Shown: positions 27,119-39,418 of the stretch, in pieces | How the letters are laid out: each line of letters opens with the position of its first letter | Numbering within the stretch: the stretch's first letter is position 1 | NCBI GenBank assembly: GCA_002721305.1 | Contig: PBKA01000022.1 | Location: forward strand, 1-64,000 | Source of the DNA: Acidimicrobiaceae bacterium | GTDB lineage: Bacteria > Actinomycetota > Acidimicrobiia > Acidimicrobiales > Poriferisodalaceae | Direction: 5' to 3' | Length of the DNA: 64,000 nt | Notes under the pieces: model-generated | Database searches by the model: none | What the model saw: only the letters and a program-made list of their open reading frames with translations | Told to the model about the DNA's origin: nothing | Program-made: the position numbers and the translations under genes

Positions 27119-27517
27119 ATGGCATCTGTTTTCACAATGATCATCAAAGGCGATTTGCCCGGAACTTTCCTGTGGCGAGATGATCGCTGTGTCGTATTTA
27201 TGTCGATCAATCCAATTGCGCCCGGACACGCGTTAGTGGTCCCCCGGGACGAAATCGACCAGTGGATCGACATTCCGTCTGATCTTCGAGAACATCTCTT
27301 CGGCGTAGCGCATGAGGTCGCTGAAGCCCAAAAACGCGCCTTTGGTGTCGAACGAGTCGGCATGATCATCGCTGGTTTCGAGGTTCCTCACATGCACGTC
27401 CACTTGATTCCGGCCAACAATTTGGCCGACCTGGACTTCGCTCGAGCTGCGACTTCAGTCGAGGTATCGGAACTAGAAGCCGCGGCGGAATTGATCAAAT
27501 CTGCACTTGAGTCCTGA
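27119..27517 (+). CDS. HIT-family nucleotide hydrolase/transferase
   Basis: A protein of about 132 aa with the histidine triad PHMHVHLIP near the C-terminus and the N-terminal IIKGDLPGTFLWRDDRCVVF typical of HinT-like enzymes, which hydrolyse nucleoside phosphoramidates or dinucleoside polyphosphates. The start is probably ATG 27119, or ATG 27137; it is divergent from pgsA with essentially no spacer. It faces the SRAP gene, with only 3 nt between the stops. Confidence 0.93.
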   Translation: MASVFTMIIKGDLPGTFLWRDDRCVVFMSINPIAPGHALVVPRDEIDQWIDIPSDLREHLFGVAHEVAEAQKRAFGVERVGMIIAGFEVPHMHVHLIPANNLADLDFARAATSVEVSELEAAAELIKSALES

Positions 27518-27520
27518 AAT

Positions 27521-28213
27521 TCATCCATCCCACAGCGTCCCGGCGGGGACAGGTGATATGAGGTCAGGTCCGCGATGTCTTGGATTACCTACCTTGGCGT
27601 CCACATAATGCGCGTCAAGCGAGTCCTTTGACCCTGATATCGCTATCTCTTTGAGATGCTTCGGGTCGAAGTTCTCGGCACTTAACCAGTCGTCGCAGGC
27701 AGCCACTTGGAGAACTGCCGGCATGCGACCATGAATTTTTGACATGAAGGTGTTCGCCTCGGTCGTCAAGATAGCGAAGGACGGTCTGTTATTGCTTGAA
27801 CTTCGGCTCCATAGGCCGGCCATGAAAATTGGGGATCCATCTGAACGGTATATATACATCGGTCGGCGCTTCGATTTCGTCCCGGCACCCTGCCATTCAA
27901 AAAACCCGTCCGCGGGAATGATGCACCTCCGATGAGCGAACGCTTCAGCAAACGCAGGTTTAATATCAACGGTTTCTATACGGGCGTTGATGGGTGTCGG
28001 TGAAGTAGGGTCACGTCGGCTCCAACTGAGTTCCAAGCCCCACCGAAGCACTTCAACCTGACGGGCAGCAGATGTTTCAGTCGCAATGACGCCGTAGACC
28101 TCGCCCGACGGTGCCACGTTGTAGTTCGGGTCAAGATGCTTGTCCGGGTGTCGTGCGAAAAATAGAACTTCCAATTCCGGTGATGACACAGTCGAAACGA
28201 ATCTGCCACACAC
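27521..28213 (-). CDS. SRAP-family abasic-site-binding protein (YedK/HMCES type)
   Basis: The family forms a thiazolidine crosslink with abasic sites in single-stranded DNA using Cys2. Here Met1 is followed directly by C2 (MCGRFV). The other catalytic parts are also visible: NARIETV, the acidic FFEWQG and the histidine in IHGRMPAVL. The 230-aa length is normal. No LexA box was recognised in front, so SOS control is not shown. Confidence 0.93.
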   Translation of the reverse strand: MCGRFVSTVSSPELEVLFFARHPDKHLDPNYNVAPSGEVYGVIATETSAARQVEVLRWGLELSWSRRDPTSPTPINARIETVDIKPAFAEAFAHRRCIIPADGFFEWQGAGTKSKRRPMYIYRSDGSPIFMAGLWSRSSSNNRPSFAILTTEANTFMSKIHGRMPAVLQVAACDDWLSAENFDPKHLKEIAISGSKDSLDAHYVDAKVGNPRHRGPDLISPVPAGTLWDG

Positions 28214-28235
28214 CTTCTAGCTGGCTCCCAGTCGT

Positions 28236-29876
28236 CTACACATAGGTGGAGCCCTTCATGGCACCGCGATCTTGACGGATCTCGACGTTTACTAAAGCCG
28301 GTTTACCGGATTCGAATGCTCTCTTGATAGCCGGGCCTATTTGATCCGCAGTTACAACATGTTCCCCGTATCCGCCTAAAGCTTCAACAACCTTGTCGTA
28401 TCTGGTGCGATTTAGCTCAACTGCAACCAACCGGTCTTCGCCATAGAGCATGCCCTGAGGTCTCATCATCTGACCCCAAGCAGCATCGTTTCCAACGACT
28501 CCCACGATCGGAAGACCGAAGCGAACCGCTGTGTCGTATTCGAATCCATTAAGACCGAATGACCCATCCCCATAAACGATTAAAACTCGCTTGTCCGGAT
28601 GAGCGATTTGAGCAGCAAGAGCAAATGGCATACCTACTCCAAGAGTTCCGAGCGGCCCAGGATCCATCCAAGTTCCATTCTTGGGCACTTGGATCACCTT
28701 CGATGCCTGAGCAACGATGTCACCCCCATCCCCGACGACAATCATGTCGTCAGAGACGATCTCAGCAATCTCGTTACACAGGCGAAGGGGGTCGATAGGA
28801 ACTTCATCGCTGCCCATCTGATCTTGACGAGCACTGTCCAATTCCTCCTCGCGACTTCGAAGCTGCTCAAGATGTGCGGAAAAATCGACATCGATGCCGC
28901 CATCTTGTAGTTCGGCTGTGATCGCGTCGAAATTTAGGCCGATGTTTCCTACAAGCCCTAGGTCTACGAGTCGGTTGTCGCCGATCAATGTCTCATCGAG
29001 ATCCATTTGGATGATTGCTGCCGAACCGGAAATCGACTTTCCGAACTTCATTCGAAAATCTAAAGGTGTGCCCGCGAGAATCACCAGGTCGGCCGACTCA
29101 AGCGCTTCTTTCCTAGTGAGTGAAAGAAAGGACGGGTGATCCCAAGAAATCTCGCCCCGGGCCATTCCATTGACGAAACAGGGAATGGCGGTCTCATCGA
29201 GAAACGCTTCCAGCTGCTTACCGCCCTCGCTCCATTTCAGAGAAGTACCCGCCATGACCATCGGCTTGCGGGCACGAGAAATCAACTTGGCGCCCTCCGA
29301 TACGAGCCTTTGCGGAGCTGCAGATGCAACTCTGTAATCTCTAAATTTCGGCATTTGAACTTCATCAATTTCAATTTTGCCGTGGAGAATATCTGTGGGT
29401 ATCTCCAGAAACGCTGGTCCCGGGACACCACTCAGGGCGGCACGAATACCTGCTTCCATGTATTCACCAATCCGGGACGTTTGGTAACAAGCCTCGGCCC
29501 ACTTGGAGACCGGCTTGATAAGCGAAACATGGTCCATTTCCTGCAACGATCCTCGACGGATATGTCGGAAAGGTCCCTGTCCTCCAATCACCAGAATCGG
29601 CGAATTTGCCCGCCATGCATTGGCGATACCAGTTACCCCATCAGTTACCCCAGGCCCAGCAGTGAGAATTGCCACGCCTACTTTGCCAGGGTGAAGACGG
29701 GCCCAAGCATCAGCAGCGTGCACAGCAGCCTGCTCATGTCTCACATCAACGACTTCAATATTCTCGTCGAGGCATCCGTCGTATATCCCCATGACATGAC
29801 CACCTGAAAGAGTGAATACACATTCCACCCCGGCCGCTTTCAAAACCTTGGCAACTAACTTGCCTCCGTGTGTCAC
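28236..29876 (-). CDS. Thiamine-diphosphate enzyme, acetolactate synthase large-subunit-like
   Basis: A protein of about 546 aa. The catalytic Glu lies in VRHEQAAVHAADA, and the ThDP/Mg2+ motif is GDGSFGLNGFEYDTA...GNDAAWG. The C-terminal GSTYV tail is common in the IlvB-like/oxalyl-CoA decarboxylase-like branch. No small regulatory subunit or other ilv gene is adjacent, so a role outside valine synthesis is likely, such as 2-hydroxyacyl-CoA lyase or benzaldehyde-lyase-like carboligation. GTG 29876 is preferred because GGGGAG lies about 10 nt before it; GTG 29885 is possible. Confidence 0.88.
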   Translation of the reverse strand: MTHGGKLVAKVLKAAGVECVFTLSGGHVMGIYDGCLDENIEVVDVRHEQAAVHAADAWARLHPGKVGVAILTAGPGVTDGVTGIANAWRANSPILVIGGQGPFRHIRRGSLQEMDHVSLIKPVSKWAEACYQTSRIGEYMEAGIRAALSGVPGPAFLEIPTDILHGKIEIDEVQMPKFRDYRVASAAPQRLVSEGAKLISRARKPMVMAGTSLKWSEGGKQLEAFLDETAIPCFVNGMARGEISWDHPSFLSLTRKEALESADLVILAGTPLDFRMKFGKSISGSAAIIQMDLDETLIGDNRLVDLGLVGNIGLNFDAITAELQDGGIDVDFSAHLEQLRSREEELDSARQDQMGSDEVPIDPLRLCNEIAEIVSDDMIVVGDGGDIVAQASKVIQVPKNGTWMDPGPLGTLGVGMPFALAAQIAHPDKRVLIVYGDGSFGLNGFEYDTAVRFGLPIVGVVGNDAAWGQMMRPQGMLYGEDRLVAVELNRTRYDKVVEALGGYGEHVVTADQIGPAIKRAFESGKPALVNVEIRQDRGAMKGSTYV

Positions 29877-29936
29877 AACATTCACTCTCCCCCGGCTGCG
29901 TTCGCAGCCGACCAATACGACTGTACGCTGCCTTGG

Positions 29937-30743
29937 ATGCGCGTGACTGTTCCAGCTTCTTCGGCCAACATCGGAGCCGGCTTCGACTGTCTGGCGGTAG
30001 CTCTAGATCTGCCGTTTCATCTCGACGTCGACGAGCCCAGAGGATCCTCTGTCGAACTCGATCCCCAACACCCCGCTGCCGCTGCATTCGCCCAGGCCGG
30101 TGGTTCAGGAGCTTTATTCGCGGAAACGTCGATCCCACCAGGTAAAGGGTTCGGATTCTCCGGCTCGGCTCGGGTGGCTGGACTCGCGGCTGCTTCGCTG
30201 CAGCAATCCGGATCGATACATTTCCCAGACTTGCTGAAGCTTTCAGGGAAACTCGAGGGTCATTACGACAACGTTGCAGCTTCCATCTACGGGAGCGTCA
30301 CAGCCACTACTGGCAACTCTGTTGTCCGGCTCAAGTGCCCATCTCAACTGGAAGTCCTTGTCTGGATACCCGACAGTAAGACCTCCACGAATGCGTCGCG
30401 GCGGCACCTACCGTCATCTGTATCTCTTGAAGTCGCTACCCGGGCTCTAGCCCGAAGCAGCGTGTTGGTGGCGGCGATCGCGTCATCAGATCTAGCCGCT
30501 ATTCGCGAGTGCTGTAGGGACGATCTCCACCAACCGACGCGACTCGCCACCCAACCAGACTCAGGTCTGGCAATCGAATCTGCACTAGAAAGCGGAGCTT
30601 GCGGCGCTTGGCTAAGCGGTTCGGGTCCTGCCGTCGCCGCGTTCGTCGAGCAGGATCACGTTGATTCCGTCCGGGAAGCGTTTCCGTCTTCTGGTCACAG
30701 CAAACTCTTGAAGGTCGCACAACACGGTATCTCCGTTAGCTGA
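29937..30743 (+). CDS. thrB: Homoserine kinase-like GHMP kinase
   Basis: A 268-aa GHMP kinase starting MRVTVPASSANIGAGFD, the ThrB-type N-terminus, with phosphate-binding loop GFGFSGSA at 71-78 and a C-terminal GAWLSGSGPAVAAF. The loop differs from the usual GLGSSAA. It phosphorylates homoserine in threonine synthesis if the assignment holds; thrA and thrC are not nearby. The ATG at 29937 is chosen since upstream codons overlap the divergent gene. Its stop overlaps the leuS stop by 8 nt in a tail-to-tail arrangement. Confidence 0.85.
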   Translation: MRVTVPASSANIGAGFDCLAVALDLPFHLDVDEPRGSSVELDPQHPAAAAFAQAGGSGALFAETSIPPGKGFGFSGSARVAGLAAASLQQSGSIHFPDLLKLSGKLEGHYDNVAASIYGSVTATTGNSVVRLKCPSQLEVLVWIPDSKTSTNASRRHLPSSVSLEVATRALARSSVLVAAIASSDLAAIRECCRDDLHQPTRLATQPDSGLAIESALESGACGAWLSGSGPAVAAFVEQDHVDSVREAFPSSGHSKLLKVAQHGISVS

Positions 30744-33612
30744 CAACGATATTGACCAATTTGTCGGGGACAACAATGATCTTCCGGACTTCCCTACCTT
30801 CCAAAAGCTCATTGATCCTGTCGTCGGTCAGGGCAGCTTGCTCCACCACTTCGTTCTCAGCGTTGGTCGCGACAGTCACGCGACTTCTGACCTTTCCGTT
30901 GACTTGAACCGGAAGTTCTACCGAGTCTTCAACAAGTAGCGCCCCATCCGCTTCGGGAAATCTTTCATGCACAATTGATCCTTCATTCCCCAGCTTCTCC
31001 CAAAGTTCCTCCGCTATGTGGGGAACCAGCGGGCCTAACATCAACACAAGATTCCTTGCGACTTCGAAGGGAACTGGTTCAGATCTCTTGGTCAATTCGT
31101 TATTTAGCTCAGTAATTCGCGCTATAGCTGAATTGAACCTCAGACCTTCCATGGCATCAGCCACTGCAGCGATAGTCCTGTGCGTCAACCTCTTCAGCGA
31201 ATCAGGAGGCGCAACATCAACAACGCTTGCCAAACCGGTATTTTCGTCGATCAGGTTTCGCCAAACTCTTTGCAGTAGCCGATGCGAGCCAACAACCGAC
31301 TTTGTTTCCCAGGGTCGATCTTGATCCAAGGGTCCCATAAACATCTCGTAGAGCCTCAAGGTATCGGCGCCGTACGCGGAATACATGTCGTCGGGTGTGA
31401 CCGAATTCCTGAGAGATTTTCCCATTTTGCCGAAACTTCTAGACACGGGAACGCCTTCAAACAGAAATGTGCCCCCCTCTTCAGTGACCTTTTCTGCGTC
31501 GACGTAGACGCCTCTGTCATTTTGATAGGCAGCGGCTTGAATGTAACCCTGGTTATAGAGACGTTGGAAGGGCTCGGGACCCGAGACATGCCCAAGGTCA
31601 TACAAGATCTTGTGCCAGAAGCGTGAATAAAGAAGATGCAGTACCGCATGCTCGACGCCGCCTACGTAGAGATCGACACCTCCCACTCCTTCTTCAGAGC
31701 TGGTCATCCAGTATCGCTCAACGGATGGGTCAACGAACCGTTCTTCGTTATTGGGATCTAGGTAGCGCAGGTAATACCAGCACGAGCCAGCCCATTGGGG
31801 CATGGTATTGAGTTCCCGCGTGTAGGTACGTGTTCCGTCGCCGAGGTCATAATCGACGGTCACCCATTCTTCGGCTCGCCCTAATGGAGGCTCCGGATCC
31901 GACTCTTCGTCCAAAGCTCTGGGTGCCCAATCCATCAACTCGGGAAGTTCAACTGGGAGTTCGTCTTCGGGAACTGCAAGAGCAAGTCCGGTGTCATCGA
32001 AAACGATTGGGAATGGTTCACCCCAATAGCGCTGGCGAGAAAAGAGCCAATCCCGCAACTTGTACGTCACTGTGCCGCTTCCATGACCGTTATCTTCGAG
32101 CCACTTCACGATCGATTGCTTTGCTTCATCGATGTAAAGCCCGTCTAAGAAGCCACTGTTAATGGCGGGCCCATTCTCCACGTACGCTTCGCCTGAAAAG
32201 CCGGGAGGGGGTTCAACGGTGCGGACAATATCGATTTCAAAAGCCGTGGCGAAGTCCCAATCCCTCTGATCCTGGCCTGGAACGCTCATCACCGCGCCCG
32301 TCCCATACCCCATCAGGACGTAGTCGGCGATAAAGATGGGTACTTGCTTGTTGTTGACCGGGACCAAGCAATGTGCTCCTAAATAGACTCCTGTTTTGGA
32401 CCTATTCTCCTGTCTCTCTAGATCAGACAGTTCTAAGGCTGCTCGGCGATAGTCATCGACGGCTTCCCTCGGGGTTGATGCGCCTCCTGTCCAAACCGGC
32501 GGAGTGCCTGATGGCCAACTGTCAGGCAACAGGGAATCAACGAGGGGGTGTTCTGGGGCCAGCACCATGGCCGTGGTCCCAAACAGTGTGTCAGGCCTGG
32601 TGGTAAACACCTCTATAGAGCTCCCGGCGGAAGTAGGGAAGCTGATTTCTGCTCCTTCGGATCGCCCGATCCAGTTCCTTTGCATCGTTTTTATGGAGTC
32701 GGTCCAATCGAGAGTTTCTAGGTCTTCGAGTAGGCGGTCGGCGTAGGCGGTGATTCTCATCATCCACTGCTTCATGGGACGGCGAAACACTGGATGATTC
32801 CCACGTTCACTGCGACCTTCCGCCGTCACCTCTTCGTTCGCAAGGACGGTCCCCAAGGCGGGACACCAATTGACGGGTGCTTCTCCCAAGTAAGCCAGTC
32901 TCCACTCATCTAGCTCACGTCGACGCTCTATCTCTCCCATCTCGGACCATGGTTGACCACTAGTCGTATCACGCTCTCCGCTGGCCAGAAGTTGCTCTAA
33001 CTCCGCGATAGGTCTCGCTCTACAACTTGCAGAGTCGTACCAGCTTTGGAAGATCTGCAAGAAGATCCATTGGGTCCAACGATAAAAGGAAACATCAGTG
33101 GTCGCGATTGACCGTTGCTTATCGTGACCCAGCCCCAGCCGATCCAACTGGCGTTGCATATTGGCGATATTTGTCTCCGTGTTGACTCTGGGATGCTCCC
33201 CTGTCTGGCGCGCATGTTCCTCTGCGGGCAACCCAAAAGCGTCATATCCCATGGTGTGTAAGACGTTGAATCCCTTCATTCTCTTGTAGCGGGAAAAGAC
33301 ATCTGTTCCTATGTACCCGAGCGGGTGGCCAACGTGTAGGCCCGAACCCGACGGATAGGGGAACATGTCCATGACAAATAGCTTGGGACGACCCTCTGCG
33401 CCGATGTTCTCGGCTTCAGGCGACGCCTGAGGGTTAGCTACTCGGTAGGTCTCTTGAGCCGCCCAGCGTTCCTGCCATGCGGTCTCGATCCGTTCTGCTA
33501 ACTGGGCGTCGTATCGGAAAAGGGGACGAGAATCATCTACCTCATTACCTTGAGCGGAAGAAGATGCGTTCACGGGATTTAAGGATGCCACGTGCTGCGC
33601 CCGGTAACCCAT
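30736..33612 (-). CDS. leuS: Leucyl-tRNA synthetase
   Basis: Charges tRNA-Leu. The 958-aa protein has the HIGH-like HVGHPLGYIGTD near 86-97, a long CP1 editing domain containing the TRPDTLFG motif, and KMGKSLRNSV as the KMSKS loop. The C-terminal domain ends with RKIIVVPDKLVNIVV. It is a little longer at the N-terminus than E. coli LeuRS (860 aa), with about 30 low-complexity leading residues, so a later start is possible. No T-box is visible upstream. Confidence 0.96.
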   Translation of the reverse strand: MGYRAQHVASLNPVNASSSAQGNEVDDSRPLFRYDAQLAERIETAWQERWAAQETYRVANPQASPEAENIGAEGRPKLFVMDMFPYPSGSGLHVGHPLGYIGTDVFSRYKRMKGFNVLHTMGYDAFGLPAEEHARQTGEHPRVNTETNIANMQRQLDRLGLGHDKQRSIATTDVSFYRWTQWIFLQIFQSWYDSASCRARPIAELEQLLASGERDTTSGQPWSEMGEIERRRELDEWRLAYLGEAPVNWCPALGTVLANEEVTAEGRSERGNHPVFRRPMKQWMMRITAYADRLLEDLETLDWTDSIKTMQRNWIGRSEGAEISFPTSAGSSIEVFTTRPDTLFGTTAMVLAPEHPLVDSLLPDSWPSGTPPVWTGGASTPREAVDDYRRAALELSDLERQENRSKTGVYLGAHCLVPVNNKQVPIFIADYVLMGYGTGAVMSVPGQDQRDWDFATAFEIDIVRTVEPPPGFSGEAYVENGPAINSGFLDGLYIDEAKQSIVKWLEDNGHGSGTVTYKLRDWLFSRQRYWGEPFPIVFDDTGLALAVPEDELPVELPELMDWAPRALDEESDPEPPLGRAEEWVTVDYDLGDGTRTYTRELNTMPQWAGSCWYYLRYLDPNNEERFVDPSVERYWMTSSEEGVGGVDLYVGGVEHAVLHLLYSRFWHKILYDLGHVSGPEPFQRLYNQGYIQAAAYQNDRGVYVDAEKVTEEGGTFLFEGVPVSRSFGKMGKSLRNSVTPDDMYSAYGADTLRLYEMFMGPLDQDRPWETKSVVGSHRLLQRVWRNLIDENTGLASVVDVAPPDSLKRLTHRTIAAVADAMEGLRFNSAIARITELNNELTKRSEPVPFEVARNLVLMLGPLVPHIAEELWEKLGNEGSIVHERFPEADGALLVEDSVELPVQVNGKVRSRVTVATNAENEVVEQAALTDDRINELLEGREVRKIIVVPDKLVNIVVS

Positions 33613-33674
33613 TTACTTTCAACGGATTGTTGTCCACATGGTCATCTACCCACTGAGTCGAATACCCTTCTGTC

Positions 33675-35540
33675 ATGCCCCGCGACGCGCCTAAACCCCA
33701 ATTTGACCATCGCGAAAACATTCCGCCGGCTGATTCCGATTACGAATCTTGGGCAGCCGCAGCTTCATCGTCCCTTAGCCACAAGAACCTTGACGAGCTA
33801 ACAACAAGTACTTTCGACGGCATTGAACGGCTTCCGCTCTACACCAGGCAGCGCAACGGGACTAGGAGAAACCAAACCGGGCTGCCCGGAGAGTCATCTT
33901 TCGCTCGAGGAAGCAGAGCGTCCGGCAACATTCTCGGATGGGAGGTGCGACAAAGCCATTTTTCCACTCGCAAAGGCGTTAACGATCACATCCTCGCGGA
34001 CCTAGAAAACGGTGCGACAGCCATTACGCTGAAAGGTGCCCCAGAAAGCCCGGACGCTCTCAGATCCGTTCTTGCAGGCGTCTATTTCGATTTGGCTCCC
34101 GTTCACCTGAGCCCCGGGAGTTCAATTACGCAAGCCTCCGCTTTGTTGGAGGTCTGCGCCGATGATCAAAGCCACGCCGAACTATTGCGGAACAATCTAG
34201 GTTTCGATCCAGTCGGTCGCCTAGCACGAACAGGCCATTCCGTCTTGGGTCTCGATGAGGGATTAGCTGAATGCGCAGAAACGGCATCTCAACTCAGTGT
34301 GACGTTCCCCAAAGTGACCCCGGTATCGATCGACGGGTCAGTCTGGGCTGATGCAGGTGCCTCCGACACCCAGGAGCTGGGCGCAGTGCTTTCGGCTGGG
34401 GTCCTTTGGATCAGGACCCTCATGAACTCAGGCCTCGGTATAAACGACATTTCAAGCAAAATTGAACTCACGTTGTCAGCGGGTCCAGATCAATTCCTTA
34501 CTACCGCGAAGATCCGTGCCGCCCGCATTTGTTGGGCACGAATCGTGAAAGCTTGTGGCGGGAACCCCTCCCAATCTCCTTTGTTTGTGCATGTTGAAAC
34601 TTCTCGATCAATGATGACCAAAACTGACTCTTGGGTGAATATGCTGCGCTCCACAGCAGCGTGTTTTGCGGCCGCTGTCGGGGGCGCCGACGCAATAACC
34701 GTCGCCCCTTTCGACAGCGCTTCCGGCCTCTCCAACGAAACAGGTTTAAGACTCGCGCGCAACACGCAGCTAATCCTTCAGGAAGAAACAAAGCTCTGCT
34801 CCGTGATTGATCCGGCTGGTGGAAGCTGGTACATCGAAGAGTTAACGGATCACGTGGCACTCTCGTCGTGGGAAATTTTTCAAGAACTTGAGCGTTGTGG
34901 GGGTCTCGACAAAGCCTTGCTGTCGGGCCAATGGCAGGCATCCATCGCACAGACTCGCGACAAGCGCCTCGAAGCACTTTCGGACCGCTCCACCCCACTT
35001 ACCGGAACTAGTGAATTCCCGAATCTGGACGAACTCGAACTGGAACGCGAACCTCTACCTGAAGAGACAACGACTCTTGGCGAAAAAAGGTGTGAGCCTC
35101 TGCCCCTGTTTCGATGGTCGGCCCCCTTCGAACAAATGCGTGAAGCAGCAGAATTCTCCTCCGATCGACCTCTCCTATTTCTGGCCAACCTGGGCGGCAT
35201 AGCGACCCACGCCGCTAGATCTGCTTTCGCGAAGAACCTCTTCGAATCCGGAGGAATTCGAGTGGCGGACAACGATGGATTTGACACCCCGAGCGCCTGC
35301 GCGGAGGCATTTTCATCTAGTGGCTGTCGCATCGCGTGTATCTGTTCATCCAACGATGTCTATTCTGAATCCGCCCTAGAGGTCGCTCGTCAACTCCGCT
35401 CCGCAGGTGCCGAACAAATCTATTTGGCAGGAACTTCTGACTTGGTTGACGGCCATCGGGGTGAAATTGACGACTTTGTCTATCTTGGTTGCAATGTCTT
35501 GGATGCCTTAACCCCTATACACCAGTTATTGACTAGGTGA
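33675..35540 (+). CDS. mutA: Methylmalonyl-CoA mutase, small (beta) subunit
   Basis: The 621-aa subunit has the mutase TIM-barrel ([58 protein letters not shown]). Its C-terminal B12-like domain lacks the DxHxxG cobalamin-binding motif, as expected for the non-catalytic subunit. It overlaps the mutB region at GTGA 35537-35540. With MutB it interconverts methylmalonyl-CoA and succinyl-CoA. Confidence 0.94.
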   Translation: MPRDAPKPQFDHRENIPPADSDYESWAAAASSSLSHKNLDELTTSTFDGIERLPLYTRQRNGTRRNQTGLPGESSFARGSRASGNILGWEVRQSHFSTRKGVNDHILADLENGATAITLKGAPESPDALRSVLAGVYFDLAPVHLSPGSSITQASALLEVCADDQSHAELLRNNLGFDPVGRLARTGHSVLGLDEGLAECAETASQLSVTFPKVTPVSIDGSVWADAGASDTQELGAVLSAGVLWIRTLMNSGLGINDISSKIELTLSAGPDQFLTTAKIRAARICWARIVKACGGNPSQSPLFVHVETSRSMMTKTDSWVNMLRSTAACFAAAVGGADAITVAPFDSASGLSNETGLRLARNTQLILQEETKLCSVIDPAGGSWYIEELTDHVALSSWEIFQELERCGGLDKALLSGQWQASIAQTRDKRLEALSDRSTPLTGTSEFPNLDELELEREPLPEETTTLGEKRCEPLPLFRWSAPFEQMREAAEFSSDRPLLFLANLGGIATHAARSAFAKNLFESGGIRVADNDGFDTPSACAEAFSSSGCRIACICSSNDVYSESALEVARQLRSAGAEQIYLAGTSDLVDGHRGEIDDFVYLGCNVLDALTPIHQLLTR

Positions 35541-35548
35541 ATTTGATC

Positions 35549-37726
<2,178 letters not shown>

Positions 37727-37729
37727 CCG

Positions 37730-38281
37730 TCACCGCTTTCTGCGGGCGTGCTTGATTTTCTTTTTGGCTCGGTTAGCTCGGTAGACAGCGCTCGATGCCG
37801 CCTTGGCAGTTCCCCGGCCAAGCGTCGAGTCTGCCTCATCCAGTTTTGCTTGGAATCGCTTGTGGACCCAGAGCTTCTCTCCTGCTATCTCGATTTGTGA
37901 CCAAAACTGACCGCGCACGTCGAACTTAGAAGTACGGGGTGTACGACTGATAAATCCCACCGGTTTAGCTGGTCGCCAGCCTCGTGCCTTCAACAGCAAC
38001 ACGTCGTCAGCAGTGATTGCGATTACGCGGTAACGAGCGGTGGTGAGTACTGCAACTACGGCGAAGACAACGACGGAAATAGTCATGCCCATGATGAAAG
38101 AACTGGGATCAAGCACCAAGACTGCTACAAGAATGAATACAGCGAAAAACAGCATCGTGAACGGGTGAAGGCCACCCTGGGCGGGGAGAATCCACTTGAC
38201 GTTTTCACCGGGTTCTAGGAACTTCTCTACTGGGTGAGGTCGACTTCCTGTTTGCTGCGCTATGCGTTTCGCTAAGCCCAT
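37730..38281 (-). CDS. PH-domain-like (bPH2/DUF304) membrane protein
   Basis: A 183-aa protein: EKFLEPGENVKWILPAQ, two adjacent transmembrane helices (FTMLFFAVFILVAVLVL and MGMTISVVVFAVVAVL), then a YRVIAITADDVLLLKA segment typical of bacterial PH domains, ending in a very basic tail (ANRAKKKIKHARRKR). It lies between mutB and meaB on the opposite strand, so it interrupts an otherwise functional cluster. Function unknown. Confidence 0.85.
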   Translation of the reverse strand: MGLAKRIAQQTGSRPHPVEKFLEPGENVKWILPAQGGLHPFTMLFFAVFILVAVLVLDPSSFIMGMTISVVVFAVVAVLTTARYRVIAITADDVLLLKARGWRPAKPVGFISRTPRTSKFDVRGQFWSQIEIAGEKLWVHKRFQAKLDEADSTLGRGTAKAASSAVYRANRAKKKIKHARRKR

Positions 38282-38398
38282 GAGTTCCCACTTTGCCGGT
38301 CCTTTATCAAGTTACTCATGGTGGCTCCATAAGTCAGAATTCGTCAACAGATAAATCACCTGGGAGCCAGCCTCCCAGCGGCCTGTACCCTCAGAGTT

Positions 38399-39385
38399 GT
38401 GGAACCTGTACCTCCCATTCCGACTCTCCTACAGGGAGTGCGTTCAGCCGACAGGGCTTCGTTGGGACGCGCCATCACACTGATCGAAAGCAGCTTGCCC
38501 GAACACCGTGAGATGGCCCAGGACCTGCTAACTGAGCTGTTGCCTCTCTCCGGCTCGTCCCATCGCATCGGCATCACCGGAGTACCTGGGGTGGGGAAAA
38601 GCACCTTTATCGAGACGCTGGGAAAAATTCTCACGGACCAAGGCCGGCGCGTCGCCGTGTTGGCGGTCGACCCGACATCGTCCCGGTCAGGGGGCTCCAT
38701 TTTGGGTGACAAGACTCGCATGACGACGCTCTCAAACGACCCTTTAGCGTTTGTTCGTCCCTCACCAACATCCGGCGAGCTCGGCGGTGTAACTCGAATG
38801 ACACGCGAAACAATGTTGGTTTGTGAGGCAGCCGGTTTTGATGTGGTTTTAGTGGAAACAGTTGGAGTCGGCCAGAGCGAGACTGTAGTTGCGGACATGG
38901 TCGACTTTTTCTTAGTTCTCATGCTCCCGGGGGCAGGGGATGAACTACAGGGAATTAAGAAAGGCATCTTGGAACTAGCTGACATGATTGCTGTCAACAA
39001 AGCGGACGGACGCAATGCTCAGGTGGCGGCAGCCGCAGCTCGTGAGTACGAACTTGCTCTACATCTCACAGCGCCCACCTCGCCCCTCTGGAGTCCTCCA
39101 GTCCTCACCTGTGCCGGCCTGACGGGCGCTGGGGTTGTTGAGCTATGGACGAGGGTCGAAGAACACCGGCGCATCCTGGGCGACGCAGGGGAGCTTGAAC
39201 AGCGAAGAGAGCAGCAGAATGTCCGATGGATGTGGTCAATGCTCGATGACCGATTGGTTGATGGGCTGAGGAAGCACCCAACAGTGAGAACTCTGCTACC
39301 TCAGTTGGAATCGCAGGTCAGAGCAGGCGAGACCACGGCGGTATCGGCCGTCGATGAGTTGCTTGACGTTTTCTTGAATGACTGA
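38399..39385 (+). CDS. meaB: Methylmalonyl-CoA mutase-associated GTPase MeaB
   Basis: A 328-aa SIMIBI-class GTPase with the P-loop GVPGVGKST at 61-69, DPTSSRSGGSILGDKTRM, VETVGVGQSE (switch) and NKADG (base recognition). MeaB gates cofactor loading and protects methylmalonyl-CoA mutase from inactivation, and mutAB lies just 0.7 kb upstream on the same strand. The start is GTG at 38399. Confidence 0.96.
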   Translation: MEPVPPIPTLLQGVRSADRASLGRAITLIESSLPEHREMAQDLLTELLPLSGSSHRIGITGVPGVGKSTFIETLGKILTDQGRRVAVLAVDPTSSRSGGSILGDKTRMTTLSNDPLAFVRPSPTSGELGGVTRMTRETMLVCEAAGFDVVLVETVGVGQSETVVADMVDFFLVLMLPGAGDELQGIKKGILELADMIAVNKADGRNAQVAAAAAREYELALHLTAPTSPLWSPPVLTCAGLTGAGVVELWTRVEEHRRILGDAGELEQRREQQNVRWMWSMLDDRLVDGLRKHPTVRTLLPQLESQVRAGETTAVSAVDELLDVFLND

Positions 39386-39418
39386 GTTCCGACCAGAGAA
39401 GCCTTGGATTTCTATTTC

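Noticed and set aside
30736-33612. LeuRS signature KMGKS in place of KMSKS
   Set aside because: Ser-to-Gly at this position is, as I recall, common in actinobacterial LeuRS; the rest of the protein is normal.
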